A DNA stretch of 64,000 nt from the NCBI GenBank assembly GCA_947177575.1, contig CAMWVA010000003.1, positions 1-64,000 on the forward strand, written 5' to 3'. A program made the position numbers and the translations under genes. Numbering within the stretch: position 1 is the stretch's first letter; every line of letters starts with the position of its first letter. The DNA is from an uncultured Porphyromonadaceae bacterium. GTDB lineage: Bacteria > Bacteroidota > Bacteroidia > Bacteroidales > Muribaculaceae. Below the pieces are notes generated by a model. The model did no database searches. It saw nothing but the letters and a program-made list of their open reading frames with translations, and was not told the DNA's origin. This document shows positions 51,384 through 61,407 of this stretch, one piece after another.

Positions 51384-51386
51384 TTA

Positions 51387-52463
51387 TCAGAAGTGCCAGC
51401 CGAGGGCCACGAACACTGCCATCAGCAGCAGGTTGGCCAGTGACAGCGGCATGAGGTATTTCCACTCGAAAGCAAGCATCTGGTCGATACGTACACGTGG
51501 GAAAGTCCACTTGAACCAGATAATTACGAATGAAATAAAGAAAGCCTTACCGAGGAACCATACTATCGAAGGTATCCAGTTCATAACGGCGTTGAAGCCG
51601 TCCCAGCCAGGTATATGCAACGGCATCCAGCCACCGAGGAACATCAGTGATGCAATACCCGATACAATGAAAAGGTTAAGATACTCAGCCAGATAGAAGA
51701 AGCCGAAGTGAATACCTGAATATTCGGTATGATAACCGGCGATAAGCTCGTGTTCAGCCTCCGGAAGGTCGAAGGGGCCACGGTTAGTCTCAGCAGTAGC
51801 AGCTACTATATATATCAGAAAAGCTATTATGGCAGGGATATGGCCACGGAACAGGAACCATGCTTTCTCCTGTTCATATACAAGCTCACTGATGTTCATC
51901 GTGCCGGCGAATACCACTATCGTTATCAGTGCCAGACCCAGTGATATTTCGTAGCTTATCATCTGAGCACCGCTTCGCATAGCGCCGATAAGAGTATATT
52001 TGTTATTTGACGACCAGCCGGCCAGAAGTATACCTAACACACCCACCGATGACACGGCAAGTATGAAGAAGATACCTATGTTGTAATTAATTATCTGAAG
52101 ACCACGTCCCCATGGCAGACAGGCCAGCATCACAACTGATGATGTAATAACAAGATAAGGTGCAAGCTTGAACAGAAAACGGTCAGTACCTTTAAGACTG
52201 ATAAGCTCCTTGACAAGTATCTTGAACATGTCGGCGAACACCTGCAGCAGACCCCACTTGCCCACACGCATAGGGCCGAGACGGCACTGGAACCATGCAC
52301 ACAGCTTGCGCTCGTACAGAATGTAGAACAGCGCCAACACCGTGTAGGTCAGAAGTACAAGAACAGCTATGACCACACATTCGATAAGGATTGCCAGCCA
52401 TTCAGGCATACATCCTACCAGCAGGTCGTTAAACCATTTTGTCCATATTCCAAAATCAAACAT
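51387..52463 (-). CDS. nuoH: NADH-quinone oxidoreductase subunit H
   Basis: LYERKLCAWFQCRLGPMRVGKWGLLQVFADMFKILVKE; ETNRGPFDLPEAEHELIAGYHTEYSG. Confidence 0.95.
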   Translation of the reverse strand: MFDFGIWTKWFNDLLVGCMPEWLAILIECVVIAVLVLLTYTVLALFYILYERKLCAWFQCRLGPMRVGKWGLLQVFADMFKILVKELISLKGTDRFLFKLAPYLVITSSVVMLACLPWGRGLQIINYNIGIFFILAVSSVGVLGILLAGWSSNNKYTLIGAMRSGAQMISYEISLGLALITIVVFAGTMNISELVYEQEKAWFLFRGHIPAIIAFLIYIVAATAETNRGPFDLPEAEHELIAGYHTEYSGIHFGFFYLAEYLNLFIVSGIASLMFLGGWMPLHIPGWDGFNAVMNWIPSIVWFLGKAFFISFVIIWFKWTFPRVRIDQMLAFEWKYLMPLSLANLLLMAVFVALGWHF

Positions 52464-52516
52464 AGTGGATGGATTATTTTCGGGTTTTATTGTCGTTTCT
52501 TATTTTTCTCGACCTT

Positions 52517-54148
52517 TCAACGGTCTATGTCAGGTATCACGAAATCAAGGGCAGCACCGATAGTTATAAGGTCGGCTATCATGTTACCCTGACAGCAGAT
52601 GTCCATAACTCCGACAAGATTGAAGCACGGACTCTGGAAGTGCACACGGTAGGGATTCTTCTGCCCGTCGCTCTCGATATAAACACCGAATGTACCACGA
52701 CTTGCTTCTACCTGCTGATACCAGCGGCCGGCAGGGAGCTTGATAATTTTGGGTACCTGCGCACGTATCGGACCTTCCGGAATACGGTCCACAAGCTGTT
52801 CAAGTATACGAACACTCTCCTCTATTTCTCTCATGCGCACCATATAGCGGGCGTAGGAGTCACAGCCTTTCTCGAGTACTTCCTCGAATTGTACCATCGG
52901 ATAGGCAGCGTACGGATGCTTCTTACGACAGTCGCAGCTCCAGTCCGAACCACGTCCGCTCGGACCTGTGACAGCGTAATTTATAGCGTTTTCTTTGGTG
53001 AGTATGCCCACACCTTTAAGACGATTCATGGCTATGACGTTGCCGGTGAACACCTTGTGATACTCTTTCATACGCTCGGGCATGATACGTATCAGTTCTT
53101 TGACGTCTTTTACGAAGTCAGTGTGAATGTCGGCGATTACTCCACCTATCACGTTATAGTTCATAGACATACGGGCACCGCAGGTTTTCTCGAATATATC
53201 GAGCACCATTTCGCGTTCGCGGAAACCGTAGAAGAATGCTGTAGTGGCACCGAGGTCCATAGCGGTACAGCCGAAAGCCAGAAGATGCGAAGAAATACGC
53301 ATCAGCTCGTCCATCATCGTACGTATTACGACAGCTCGCTGTGGTACCTCAAGACCAAGGGCTTTTTCGATACACATACATAGACAGTGACGGTTCTGGT
53401 GTGCCGACATATAGTCCATACGGTCAGTGAAGTGCAATATCTGCGGATATGTCAGGCCTTCACACAGTTTTTCGATACCGCGATGTATGTAACCTGAAAC
53501 GACATCTACCTTCTTGATGATTTCACCGTCTACAGCAGCGCGGAAACGCATTACACCGTGAGTAGACGGGTGTTGTGGACCAAAGTTAACCACATAATCA
53601 TCTTCAGTAAATACTTTACCCGGTATTTTCTTAATTTTGCCGTTCTCGTCCTCTACAAAGCTTACTGTGTCGTCCTCGTGTTTCTCATCTTCCATACGCA
53701 CGGGGTTCAGCTTGGGGTCAGCATCATAATCCTTACGCAACGGATAACCTACCCAGTCATTACGCAGGAAGAAACGACGCATGTCGGGATGGTTAATAAA
53801 TTTAATGCCGTAGAAGTCAAAAGCCTCACGCTCTTGGAACAGAGCTACCTTCCAAAGGTCGCTCACTGAGTGTATCATGGGATTTTTACGGTCAGTCACT
53901 GCTACTTTCACGGCCAGCAGGTCCCAGTTACGGGCAGTTGAGGTCAGATAGTATATGACACCGAGGCTTTCTTTCCAGTCCATACCCACCACGGCGGTGA
54001 GCAGATCATAGTTCAGTTCACGGTCATTCTTGAGGGCAGTAGCCAGACTGTGCCAGTCCTGTTCAGGCACATTGACCAGCAGGCAGTCACCCTCCTCGAA
54101 AGTGACCGAGGGACAGATCTGACTGATTTTTGCTTTTATATCGCTCAT
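52517..54148 (-). CDS. nuoCD: NADH-quinone oxidoreductase fused subunits C/D
   Basis: NuoC-like EREAFDFYGIKFINHPDMRRFFLRNDWVGYPLRKDY then NuoD-like NFGPQHPSTHGVMRFRAAVDGEIIKKVDVVSGYIHRGIEKL. Confidence 0.94.
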   Translation of the reverse strand: MSDIKAKISQICPSVTFEEGDCLLVNVPEQDWHSLATALKNDRELNYDLLTAVVGMDWKESLGVIYYLTSTARNWDLLAVKVAVTDRKNPMIHSVSDLWKVALFQEREAFDFYGIKFINHPDMRRFFLRNDWVGYPLRKDYDADPKLNPVRMEDEKHEDDTVSFVEDENGKIKKIPGKVFTEDDYVVNFGPQHPSTHGVMRFRAAVDGEIIKKVDVVSGYIHRGIEKLCEGLTYPQILHFTDRMDYMSAHQNRHCLCMCIEKALGLEVPQRAVVIRTMMDELMRISSHLLAFGCTAMDLGATTAFFYGFREREMVLDIFEKTCGARMSMNYNVIGGVIADIHTDFVKDVKELIRIMPERMKEYHKVFTGNVIAMNRLKGVGILTKENAINYAVTGPSGRGSDWSCDCRKKHPYAAYPMVQFEEVLEKGCDSYARYMVRMREIEESVRILEQLVDRIPEGPIRAQVPKIIKLPAGRWYQQVEASRGTFGVYIESDGQKNPYRVHFQSPCFNLVGVMDICCQGNMIADLITIGAALDFVIPDIDR

Positions 54149-54191
54149 GTGTTGATTAGTCGGTTGGCGGTTCTTGTCTAAAATTTCGGAT

Positions 54192-54803
54192 TTAGCCTAA
54201 CTGGCCTCTTTCTTCAGGATGTTTAGCAAAAAATTCCTCGATACGTTCCTTACGGTTCACACCGCCGAAGAATTTCTGTACCTTTATTTTACGCTGCAGC
54301 TGCATCAGGCCATAGAAGAAGGCTTCAGGACGCGGCGGGCAGCCGGGGATATATACATCGACGGGCAGAACCTTGTCTACACCCGGCAACACGCAGTAAC
54401 TGTTCTTGAACGGACCACCCGATACGGCACAACCACCGCAGGCTATCACGTATTTAGGTTCGGCAAGCTGATCATAGAGACGCAACAGCGCAGGTACCAT
54501 GCGGTGCACGATAGTGCCCTGTACCATTATATAGTCAGCCTGACGCGGTGAGTTACGAGCTACCTCGAAACCGAAACGGGCCATATCATAGCGAGCAGCT
54601 CCAAGACTCATAAACTCAATGGCGCAACAGCTTGTACCGAATGTCAGAGGCCAAAGTGAATTTGACAGACCCCAGTTGATAAGCTGGTCCAGCTTGCCGA
54701 CCATTACGTTGGTACCGCTGGCATTCAGCTCCTCCACCAGTTTGTCAATATATTCGTTGTCTTTGAAGTCCTCATGCTTCATGCTTTTGATCTTCACTTC
54801 CAT
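54192..54803 (-). CDS. nuoB: NADH-quinone oxidoreductase subunit B (start chosen at MEVKIKSM)
   Basis: [59 protein letters not shown]. Confidence 0.95.
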   Translation of the reverse strand: MEVKIKSMKHEDFKDNEYIDKLVEELNASGTNVMVGKLDQLINWGLSNSLWPLTFGTSCCAIEFMSLGAARYDMARFGFEVARNSPRQADYIMVQGTIVHRMVPALLRLYDQLAEPKYVIACGGCAVSGGPFKNSYCVLPGVDKVLPVDVYIPGCPPRPEAFFYGLMQLQRKIKVQKFFGGVNRKERIEEFFAKHPEERGQLG

Positions 54804-55165
54804 TTCAGCGCTCCTTTCCGCCATGCGTACGCAAGGCCCATGATGAGTACAAACATAAAGATTCCGATGCACAGCAGGCCTTTAGGACCCATACCACGTG
54901 TAACTACTGCCCACGGGTAAAGAAAGACTGTTTCGACATCGAAAATAAGAAACAGAATCGCAAAGATGTAATAGCCGGCCTTGAACTGTATCATTGACTC
55001 TCCGCGTGTGGGGATACCGCACTCGTAGGTCTCCGATTTCTTCACCGAATATGACTTCGGCGAAATCAATTTGGCTATCAGCAAGGCCGCGAACACCAGA
55101 CCTATACCGGTCAGCGTAGCTGTCACGGCAAGGGTGTTATTGCCTATCTCTAATAGTAGATTCAT
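54794..55165 (-). CDS. nuoA: NADH-quinone oxidoreductase subunit A
   Basis: [44 protein letters not shown]. Confidence 0.94.
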   Translation of the reverse strand: MNLLLEIGNNTLAVTATLTGIGLVFAALLIAKLISPKSYSVKKSETYECGIPTRGESMIQFKAGYYIFAILFLIFDVETVFLYPWAVVTRGMGPKGLLCIGIFMFVLIMGLAYAWRKGALKWK

Positions 55166-55239
55166 ATTAATATGTTGTATTTTAGTTGATTACATAAATT
55201 TCGATGTCAAATGCCCTGACCTCATTCAACAATTTGTTG

Positions 55240-55271
55240 CAAAGATATTTAAAAATTCTTAAAGCAGCAAA
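55240..55271 (-). promoter_or_regulatory. Consensus Bacteroidetes promoter upstream of nuoA
   Basis: Minus strand TTTG-20 nt-TATCTTTG (plus: CAAAGATA 55240-55247, CAAA 55268-55271). Confidence 0.8.
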
Positions 55272-55329
55272 AAATTTTCTAACACTCTTTTCGATTAGCC
55301 GATATGTTTTACAACTACCTTTTTGTCAC

Positions 55330-55371
55330 AATAACAGGGTAGGAGTCCAACCTATCTCCTACCCTGTTATT
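55330..55371. terminator. Hairpin downstream of the 55.4 kb lipoprotein gene
   Basis: AATAACAGGGTAGGAG / CTCCTACCCTGTTATT, 16-bp exact arms. Confidence 0.75.
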
Positions 55372-55413
55372 ACACTATGTCAGCATATATCCCGTAAAGG
55401 GGATATATTTGCT

Positions 55414-56340
55414 TTATTGTTTATCATTACCCGGAAGCGGGAGTATAACTGAACCGGTAAAATGTCCTTTGTATTGACCGGCCACTTCATAGTCTATGAC
55501 AAAGTCGGTCATACGGTCGCCGACAGTGCTTACCGAGATGCTGTTGAATGTAAACGGCGGTATAGGTTGAAGTGCTCCGCCTTCAAGATATTGCGGAATA
55601 ATATCATTACCGCTCATACGATATCCGTTGGGAGTCCATTCTACTTTAAGACCCTTCACTACCACAGCAACAAGGTCACGACCCATCTCTTCGGCAAAAC
55701 GTGCGTTGTAGATTACCATATCCGCAGTCATGGTCTGTGTGTCGATGACAGTGCGGTATAGCATCTTGTCGTTAGTATAAGTTTTAGTCTCACCCTCCCA
55801 TTCGTAGGTGGTCTCTGTCTTACCGCCCATATAGGCTTCGGTATTAAATGTACGTACTGAGTAAAGGTCACCTACATTATATGAGAAAGCTACAACAGGG
55901 AGTTCACGATAGTTTAATGCGCCTCCTTTGATACCGGGTACAACCTGTGTCGTATAATATTTACGATTGGTAAGCATACCTGTAAGGCTTAATGGCATAC
56001 CGTCTACTGTAGCGGAAGCATCTTTGAATTCTATCATTTCACCTCCATCGCTGGCATAACCGCTGGTAAAACGAGTCGCAGAAGTGGTAAAATTGTAGGA
56101 AGTGTTATTCCAGGTCAGACCTGATGCACTTACCTCTACCGTGATAGCTACAAGATCGTAATGCAGCTGATATGTGGCCGGCGATACGTGGGCCGGACGG
56201 TCACCGCTTAGCGGAGTGTAAAGATTGTAGACAGGATACGAGGTGGTGTACGTCGATTCCGAATCGTTCTTGTTACACGAGGCAGCGGCCGCCAATATAG
56301 CAGCTGCACCTAATGCGCACATAAATCTGTTTGTTTTCAT
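55414..56340 (-). CDS. Putative lipoprotein downstream of the TonB receptor gene
   Basis: MKTNRFMCALGAAAILAAAASCNKNDSES lipobox. Confidence 0.7.
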   Translation of the reverse strand: MKTNRFMCALGAAAILAAAASCNKNDSESTYTTSYPVYNLYTPLSGDRPAHVSPATYQLHYDLVAITVEVSASGLTWNNTSYNFTTSATRFTSGYASDGGEMIEFKDASATVDGMPLSLTGMLTNRKYYTTQVVPGIKGGALNYRELPVVAFSYNVGDLYSVRTFNTEAYMGGKTETTYEWEGETKTYTNDKMLYRTVIDTQTMTADMVIYNARFAEEMGRDLVAVVVKGLKVEWTPNGYRMSGNDIIPQYLEGGALQPIPPFTFNSISVSTVGDRMTDFVIDYEVAGQYKGHFTGSVILPLPGNDKQ

Positions 56341-56413
56341 TTCTGATGTATGGTTATTATTGGTTGATTTCAATTAAAAGAAGTTGAAAGCAAGACAGGA
56401 TAACTGCTGACTC

Positions 56414-58648
56414 TCATAATTTCACTGTCAGTGTGGCTCCAATCTCGCGTGTTTTGGCTCGTTGTACAAATTCGTTTCCCATAGAAACGAAATAAAATGT
56501 ATCATAGTGTGTGGCTGTCAGATTACGTCCCCATACACTCAGACTCACCACACCTGCTTCGGCAGTAATCTGAGCACCCGGTAAGAGATAAAACGGCTGA
56601 CGCTGTGTATTGGCTTCATTCCAGTAAATATCTCCTGTGCCACGCAGATTCACTTCAGCTGTCAGACTTTTTATAGTTTTGCCGGACCAGCTGTGATTAT
56701 ATATTCCCTGTACGAAAAGTGTGTTAGCCGGTACGTATGGCAGTCGTTTACCGGCATAATTTTCGCGACCATCATAAAAATGGACGAACCGTGCATCCGT
56801 CAGTCCGTAACTGGCTGTCAGATTCCAGTCAGTAGCCGGCTGCCAGTGTATAGTCAGTTCGGCACCCATACTGCGTGTCTGGCCGGCATTGGTCATCATA
56901 CGGCCGGTAGTAGTACCCTCAGGGAACATGGTAAGCTGCTGGTCACGACAGTCTATGTAAAATACGGCTGCTTCCAGTCCTAATCCGTCGATAGGCCACA
57001 GATGTGCACCTATTTCATAATTCCAACTTTTTTCAGGTCGGTAGCCAACTATAGCATCTATGTCCTCACTACCTCCTATACCCATTATACTCATAAGGCG
57101 CTGCTGCAATACCTCGCTAAACATCTGCGTGTTATAACCTCCTGACTTATATCCTTTCGAGATATTGGCATACACGTTGCCTGTCTCCCGGCCGAGATTA
57201 TAGACAGCACCGAAACGCGGTAACAAAGTCAGATGATGACGATTCAGACGGCCGTGGTCATCAATATCTATATTCACATGACGGTAAGGTTCGCCGTCCG
57301 GAGCGTCTATGATATATCCTGTGGCACAATAACTGTGATAATGCAAGGCGGCGTGTTCATAATCAAGACGCAATGCAGCGGTCAGGTTAAATTGCCCGGC
57401 ACGAAGAGTTGACTCATGATAAAGTGCCACACCCCACGTAGGAAGTGTGAAATCGCTATTGAGCGGAAATGAACGTGTGTCCCATCTTATAGGATACATG
57501 GGATTGGCTTGATTACGGTGATTCTCTATAAGAGTTCTGATGCCGGCATCCTTAAATGTCACCGGAGCGTTCATGTTCATCTGCTTATAAAAACCGAACA
57601 CTCCTCCTAACCATCCGTAAGGCGAATCACCACCATGACTGCGGGCCACTACATCCTGTGTCACGGCTGTTTCACGTTGCGCCTGTGTCAGTGTGAAATA
57701 ATCAGTCGGCAGGAAATCCTGATCAAGCGTGAGATTGTCGTTCAGGTGCTGTACACTGGTCACACTTGTCAGAGTATAACGGTTATATGTATGACTTACA
57801 GTCAGTCCGTCAGTGAGTGCGAAGCGACGGTAATAACACGTGTCGTCGTAGGCTATCTCACCGCTTCCTATGTATTCGTAAGGATAACCGCTTTGATGTA
57901 ACAGACTTGCAGCAAGAGTATTTATCACACGCACACGTGGCTTCACACGCCATTCAGCTTTCACACGTACTCCTCCGGAACGCTCGTGGTCAACCTCGGC
58001 ACCGTTATAATGATTGGTATATTCTCCACGTGTATCGGTATAGTTGGCCGAAACACCGATACCGAATTTCTCACTAAGACGTCGGTTGACTGCTGCACGG
58101 ACACGCAGACGCAAATGCGTACCGGTCTCGGCTGTCAGCTTTATATCCTGCTGACGCAGCGGTGAGGAAGTCGATATGTTAATAAGGCCTCCCATAGTGT
58201 TGCGTCCGAACAGTGTGGACTGCGGACCACGAAGCATCTCGACCGAGGCTATATCGGCAAGGTCGAAATCGTATGCGTTTTTATTGAGTATAGCTACATT
58301 ATCCACTATCAGTCCGACAGCAGGCTGATCTATACGTGCGCCGATACCTCTCACATATATTGATGAGGTGATACGCGAACCGTAATCGGGCATATAAAAA
58401 TTAGGCACCACATCTGAAATGCTACGCAAGGCTGTGGCATTAAGCTGTTCAAGGTCGGCAGCCGTCAGAAGTGTAGCGGCTAAAGGCTGTTCCAACAGAC
58501 GGTCTTGCTGCTTGATTGCCACGACATTATACTCAGGTAAAGTAATAGTGTCGCGTACCGTCGCGCTCTGATGGGCTAAAGCAGCAACGGGAATACAGAA
58601 CATGGCCGTCAAGGCCGTAAGAGCTGTAGTTATATCGGTTTTCATCAC
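56414..58648 (-). CDS. TonB-dependent outer membrane receptor
   Basis: Plug domain SIYVRGIGARIDQPAVGLIVDNVAILNKNAYDFDLADIASVEMLRGPQSTLFGRNTMGGLINI; barrel C-terminus. Confidence 0.93.
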   Translation of the reverse strand: MMKTDITTALTALTAMFCIPVAALAHQSATVRDTITLPEYNVVAIKQQDRLLEQPLAATLLTAADLEQLNATALRSISDVVPNFYMPDYGSRITSSIYVRGIGARIDQPAVGLIVDNVAILNKNAYDFDLADIASVEMLRGPQSTLFGRNTMGGLINISTSSPLRQQDIKLTAETGTHLRLRVRAAVNRRLSEKFGIGVSANYTDTRGEYTNHYNGAEVDHERSGGVRVKAEWRVKPRVRVINTLAASLLHQSGYPYEYIGSGEIAYDDTCYYRRFALTDGLTVSHTYNRYTLTSVTSVQHLNDNLTLDQDFLPTDYFTLTQAQRETAVTQDVVARSHGGDSPYGWLGGVFGFYKQMNMNAPVTFKDAGIRTLIENHRNQANPMYPIRWDTRSFPLNSDFTLPTWGVALYHESTLRAGQFNLTAALRLDYEHAALHYHSYCATGYIIDAPDGEPYRHVNIDIDDHGRLNRHHLTLLPRFGAVYNLGRETGNVYANISKGYKSGGYNTQMFSEVLQQRLMSIMGIGGSEDIDAIVGYRPEKSWNYEIGAHLWPIDGLGLEAAVFYIDCRDQQLTMFPEGTTTGRMMTNAGQTRSMGAELTIHWQPATDWNLTASYGLTDARFVHFYDGRENYAGKRLPYVPANTLFVQGIYNHSWSGKTIKSLTAEVNLRGTGDIYWNEANTQRQPFYLLPGAQITAEAGVVSLSVWGRNLTATHYDTFYFVSMGNEFVQRAKTREIGATLTVKL

Positions 58649-58652
58649 TGTG

Positions 58653-58684
58653 CAAAGTTAGCATGAGACCACCGCCTGTACAAT
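58653..58684 (-). promoter_or_regulatory. Promoter for the TonB-dependent receptor gene
   Basis: Minus strand ATTG-20 nt-TAACTTTG (plus: CAAAGTTA 58653-58660). Confidence 0.55.
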
Positions 58685-58791
58685 CCTCATTATTTATGAT
58701 TTTTTTGTTACCTTTGCACTGCTTTCCCTCTTTTCTGACGGTTCCGCGCCGCTACGCTCAGAGGCAATTTTTCTTCAACTCTACTTTTATC

Positions 58792-60009
58792 ATGAAATCT
58801 ATCAGAGAATTATACCGTATCGGCACAGGGCCGTCATCTTCCCATACAATGGGTCCACGCAAGGCCGCCGAGATTTTTCTGGCCCGTCACCCTCGCGCTG
58901 CCGCCTATGAAGTCACTCTTTACGGTAGTCTGGCTGCCACCGGTAAAGGCCACATGACTGACGTTGCAATCATTGATGTGCTTGAGCGTTCGGAAATGCC
59001 TGTCAATATCATCTGGAAGCCCGACGTATTTCTCCCCTATCATCCTAACGGTATGAAGTTCCGTACTCTTGATGCGATGGGTATACCTTCGGACGAATGG
59101 ACTGTTTATTCCGTAGGCGGCGGTGCTATCGAGTATGAAGGTATGGTACGCGAAGGACAAGGTGAGATTTATGAACTCGATACTATGTCTGACATTATGG
59201 CTTACTGCGAGCGTACCGGCCGCGCTTACTGGGAGTATGTCGAACAGCGTGAAGGTTCAGGTATCTATGATTATCTTCATGATGTCTGGGAGGCAATGAA
59301 GGCTTCAGTAGAACGGGGCCTCAACACCGACGGCCGTCTGCCGGGACCGCTTAACCTACGCCGCAAGGCAAGCTCATATTATGTTAAAGCCGAAGGCTAT
59401 CGCGACAATCTCCGCTCACGCGGCCGTGTGTTTGCTTACGCTCTCGCTGTAAGCGAAGAGAACGCTGCCGGCGGCACCATAGTCACGGCGCCTACCTGTG
59501 GTTCGAGCGGTGTTGTACCCGGTGTCCTCTATCATCTGTGGCAAAGCCGCCAATTCCCTGAGCGTGTCATGCTACATGCTTTAGCTACAGCGGGACTTGT
59601 CGGTAACATCGTCAAACACAATGCCAGTATCTCAGGTGCTGATGTAGGCTGTCAAGGCGAGGTAGGGGTAGCCTGTGCAATGGCCGCTGCCGCTGCCAGC
59701 CAGCTTTTCGGAGGTAGTCCGGCTCAGATTGAATACGCGGCAGAGATGGGTCTCGAACATCACCTCGGTATGACCTGTGACCCTGTATGCGGTCTGGTAC
59801 AGATACCATGTATCGAACGTAATGCATACGCTGCCGCCCGCGCTCTTGATGCCAATATCTACGCCAGCTTCACCGACGGCTCACACCGTGTATCATTCGA
59901 CCGCCTCGTCGCTGTAATGAAACAGACCGGCCACGACCTACCCTCTCTCTACAAAGAGACAGGCACCGGTGGCCTCGCCAAGGATTACTCCCAAATGCAA
60001 CGCAAATAA
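58792..60009 (+). CDS. sdaA: L-serine ammonia-lyase (start chosen at MKSIRELYRIG)
   Basis: YRIGTGPSSSHTMGPRKAA; GGTIVTAPTCGSSGVVPGVLYHL; MTCDPVCGLVQIPCIERNA. Confidence 0.95.
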   Translation: MKSIRELYRIGTGPSSSHTMGPRKAAEIFLARHPRAAAYEVTLYGSLAATGKGHMTDVAIIDVLERSEMPVNIIWKPDVFLPYHPNGMKFRTLDAMGIPSDEWTVYSVGGGAIEYEGMVREGQGEIYELDTMSDIMAYCERTGRAYWEYVEQREGSGIYDYLHDVWEAMKASVERGLNTDGRLPGPLNLRRKASSYYVKAEGYRDNLRSRGRVFAYALAVSEENAAGGTIVTAPTCGSSGVVPGVLYHLWQSRQFPERVMLHALATAGLVGNIVKHNASISGADVGCQGEVGVACAMAAAAASQLFGGSPAQIEYAAEMGLEHHLGMTCDPVCGLVQIPCIERNAYAAARALDANIYASFTDGSHRVSFDRLVAVMKQTGHDLPSLYKETGTGGLAKDYSQMQRK

Positions 60010-60050
60010 CACCCCCTCATCCGAGCTGCTATATATACATGATATACATG

Positions 60051-60082
60051 CCTCCTGGTTCTGTGTACGAGCTTCAGCTCGC
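60051..60082. repeat. Single copy of the intergenic palindromic repeat
   Basis: CCTCCTGGTTCTGTGTACGAGCTTCAGCTCGC. Confidence 0.85.
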
Positions 60083-60094
60083 TCCTACCCCCTA

Positions 60095-60203
60095 TAACAC
60101 AAGCGCCTGTCTCACGACAGGCGCTTGCCAAAACCTTAAAAAATCTAATCCTATGAAAAAACTTCATCAGCTGTGTACCGGTTACCGCGGCACTTACTGA
60201 TGC
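60095..60203 (-). ncRNA. Candidate minus-strand small RNA
   Basis: Promoter TACCTTTG (rc of 60206-60213) with GTTG 20 nt upstream; 5' hairpin GCGGCA/TGCCGC; terminal hairpin CAAGCGCCTGT (60100-60110)/ACAGGCGCTTG (60117-60127). Confidence 0.45.
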
Positions 60204-60288
60204 CGCAAAGGTACGGTTTTATTTTCATATACACAACCTCACGCGCTTTTGCAGTGTGGTTTCTTTTTTACTCTCTCTATTTTTGCTA

Positions 60289-61203
60289 ATGTCTACTTTT
60301 ATCGTTCACACTCTGGGTTGTGGTTCTGCCAAACCCACCCCTCGTCATCAGCCATCATGTACCGTAGTCGAACATCGTGGCAATCTCTTTATGGTTGACT
60401 GCGGCGAAGGTGCACAACTTGCCTTCATGCGCCAGAGACTGCACTTATCACGTCTGAGCCACATATTCCTTACCCATCTTCACGGCGACCATGTATTCGG
60501 ATTGCCCGGTCTTATCGGGACCTTAGGCCTTAGTCAGATAGGCGGCTCTCTTACAATCCATACCTTTGAAGAAGGCCGTATAGCACTAACCAGTATTTTT
60601 GACACTTTTAGCCGCAATCTCCCCTTTGAGGTACACTTCAATGTGATACGACCCGAGGAAGCTGTAATCTACGATTCTCCATCACTGAGTATACGAACTG
60701 TACCTTTACGCCACACACTGCCTGCGGTAGGATACATCTTCGAAGAGAAACCCCGTTTGCGTCATCTCCGCCGCGACATGTGTGACTTTCACGGGGTACC
60801 CGTTTATATGTTCAACCGCATCAAAGCCGGCGAGGACTTTACCCGCCCCGACGGCACCGTCATACCTAATCATCTTCTTACCGCTCCTCCTTCGCCTACC
60901 CTTTCATACGCCCATATCAGTGACACCGTCTATATGCCGGACCTTGCACCCCGTATCGGACCCGTTGACCTTCTGTTTCACGAGACAACCTACCTTACAG
61001 ATCACGCAGCCGACGCACCCAAACGCGGTCACTCTACTGCGGCACAGGCGGCTATGGTAGCACGCGACGCCGGAGCGAAACGCCTCCTGACAGGTCACTA
61101 TTCCTCCCGCTACGACGACGATGAAGCTTTCGTACGCGAAGCGTCCGCAATTTTTCCCAACGTCATAGCTGGCCGTGAAGGTCTTCGCACTCCTCTCGAC
61201 TAA
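60289..61203 (+). CDS. rnz: Ribonuclease Z (start chosen at MSTFIVHTLGCGSA)
   Basis: LGCGSAKPTPRHQPSC; HIFLTHLHGDHVFGLPGLI; FHETTYLTDHA; AKRLLTGHYSSRY. Confidence 0.94.
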   Translation: MSTFIVHTLGCGSAKPTPRHQPSCTVVEHRGNLFMVDCGEGAQLAFMRQRLHLSRLSHIFLTHLHGDHVFGLPGLIGTLGLSQIGGSLTIHTFEEGRIALTSIFDTFSRNLPFEVHFNVIRPEEAVIYDSPSLSIRTVPLRHTLPAVGYIFEEKPRLRHLRRDMCDFHGVPVYMFNRIKAGEDFTRPDGTVIPNHLLTAPPSPTLSYAHISDTVYMPDLAPRIGPVDLLFHETTYLTDHAADAPKRGHSTAAQAAMVARDAGAKRLLTGHYSSRYDDDEAFVREASAIFPNVIAGREGLRTPLD

Positions 61204-61215
61204 CCCCCAAAAAGA

Positions 61216-61383
61216 GGCGAGCTGAAGCTCGCACACAAAACCAGAAGGCACTCCTGCATAAGAAAAACCTGCCGACACAGTAAACCCAAGAGGTAAAAAT
61301 TAGGAGGCACAGTAAAGATTAGGAGGCACAGCTTGTGAAAATGAGCTGTGCCTCCTAGTTCTGTGTGCGAGCTTCAGCTCGCC
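61216..61383. repeat. Inverted pair of the palindromic repeat family flanking further AGGAGGCACA copies, between convergent rnz and the Omp28-like gene
   Basis: GGCGAGCTGAAGCTCGCACACA (from 61216) and TGTGTGCGAGCTTCAGCTCGCC (to 61383); nested hairpin TAGGAGGCACAGCT/AGCTGTGCCTCCTA (61320-61357). Confidence 0.9.
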
Positions 61384-61407
61384 TATATCTCAGTACTTAT
61401 ACCTCAG

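Noticed and set aside
52469-53383. 304-aa plus-strand ORF
   Set aside because: Antisense to nuoCD, whose motifs are unambiguous.
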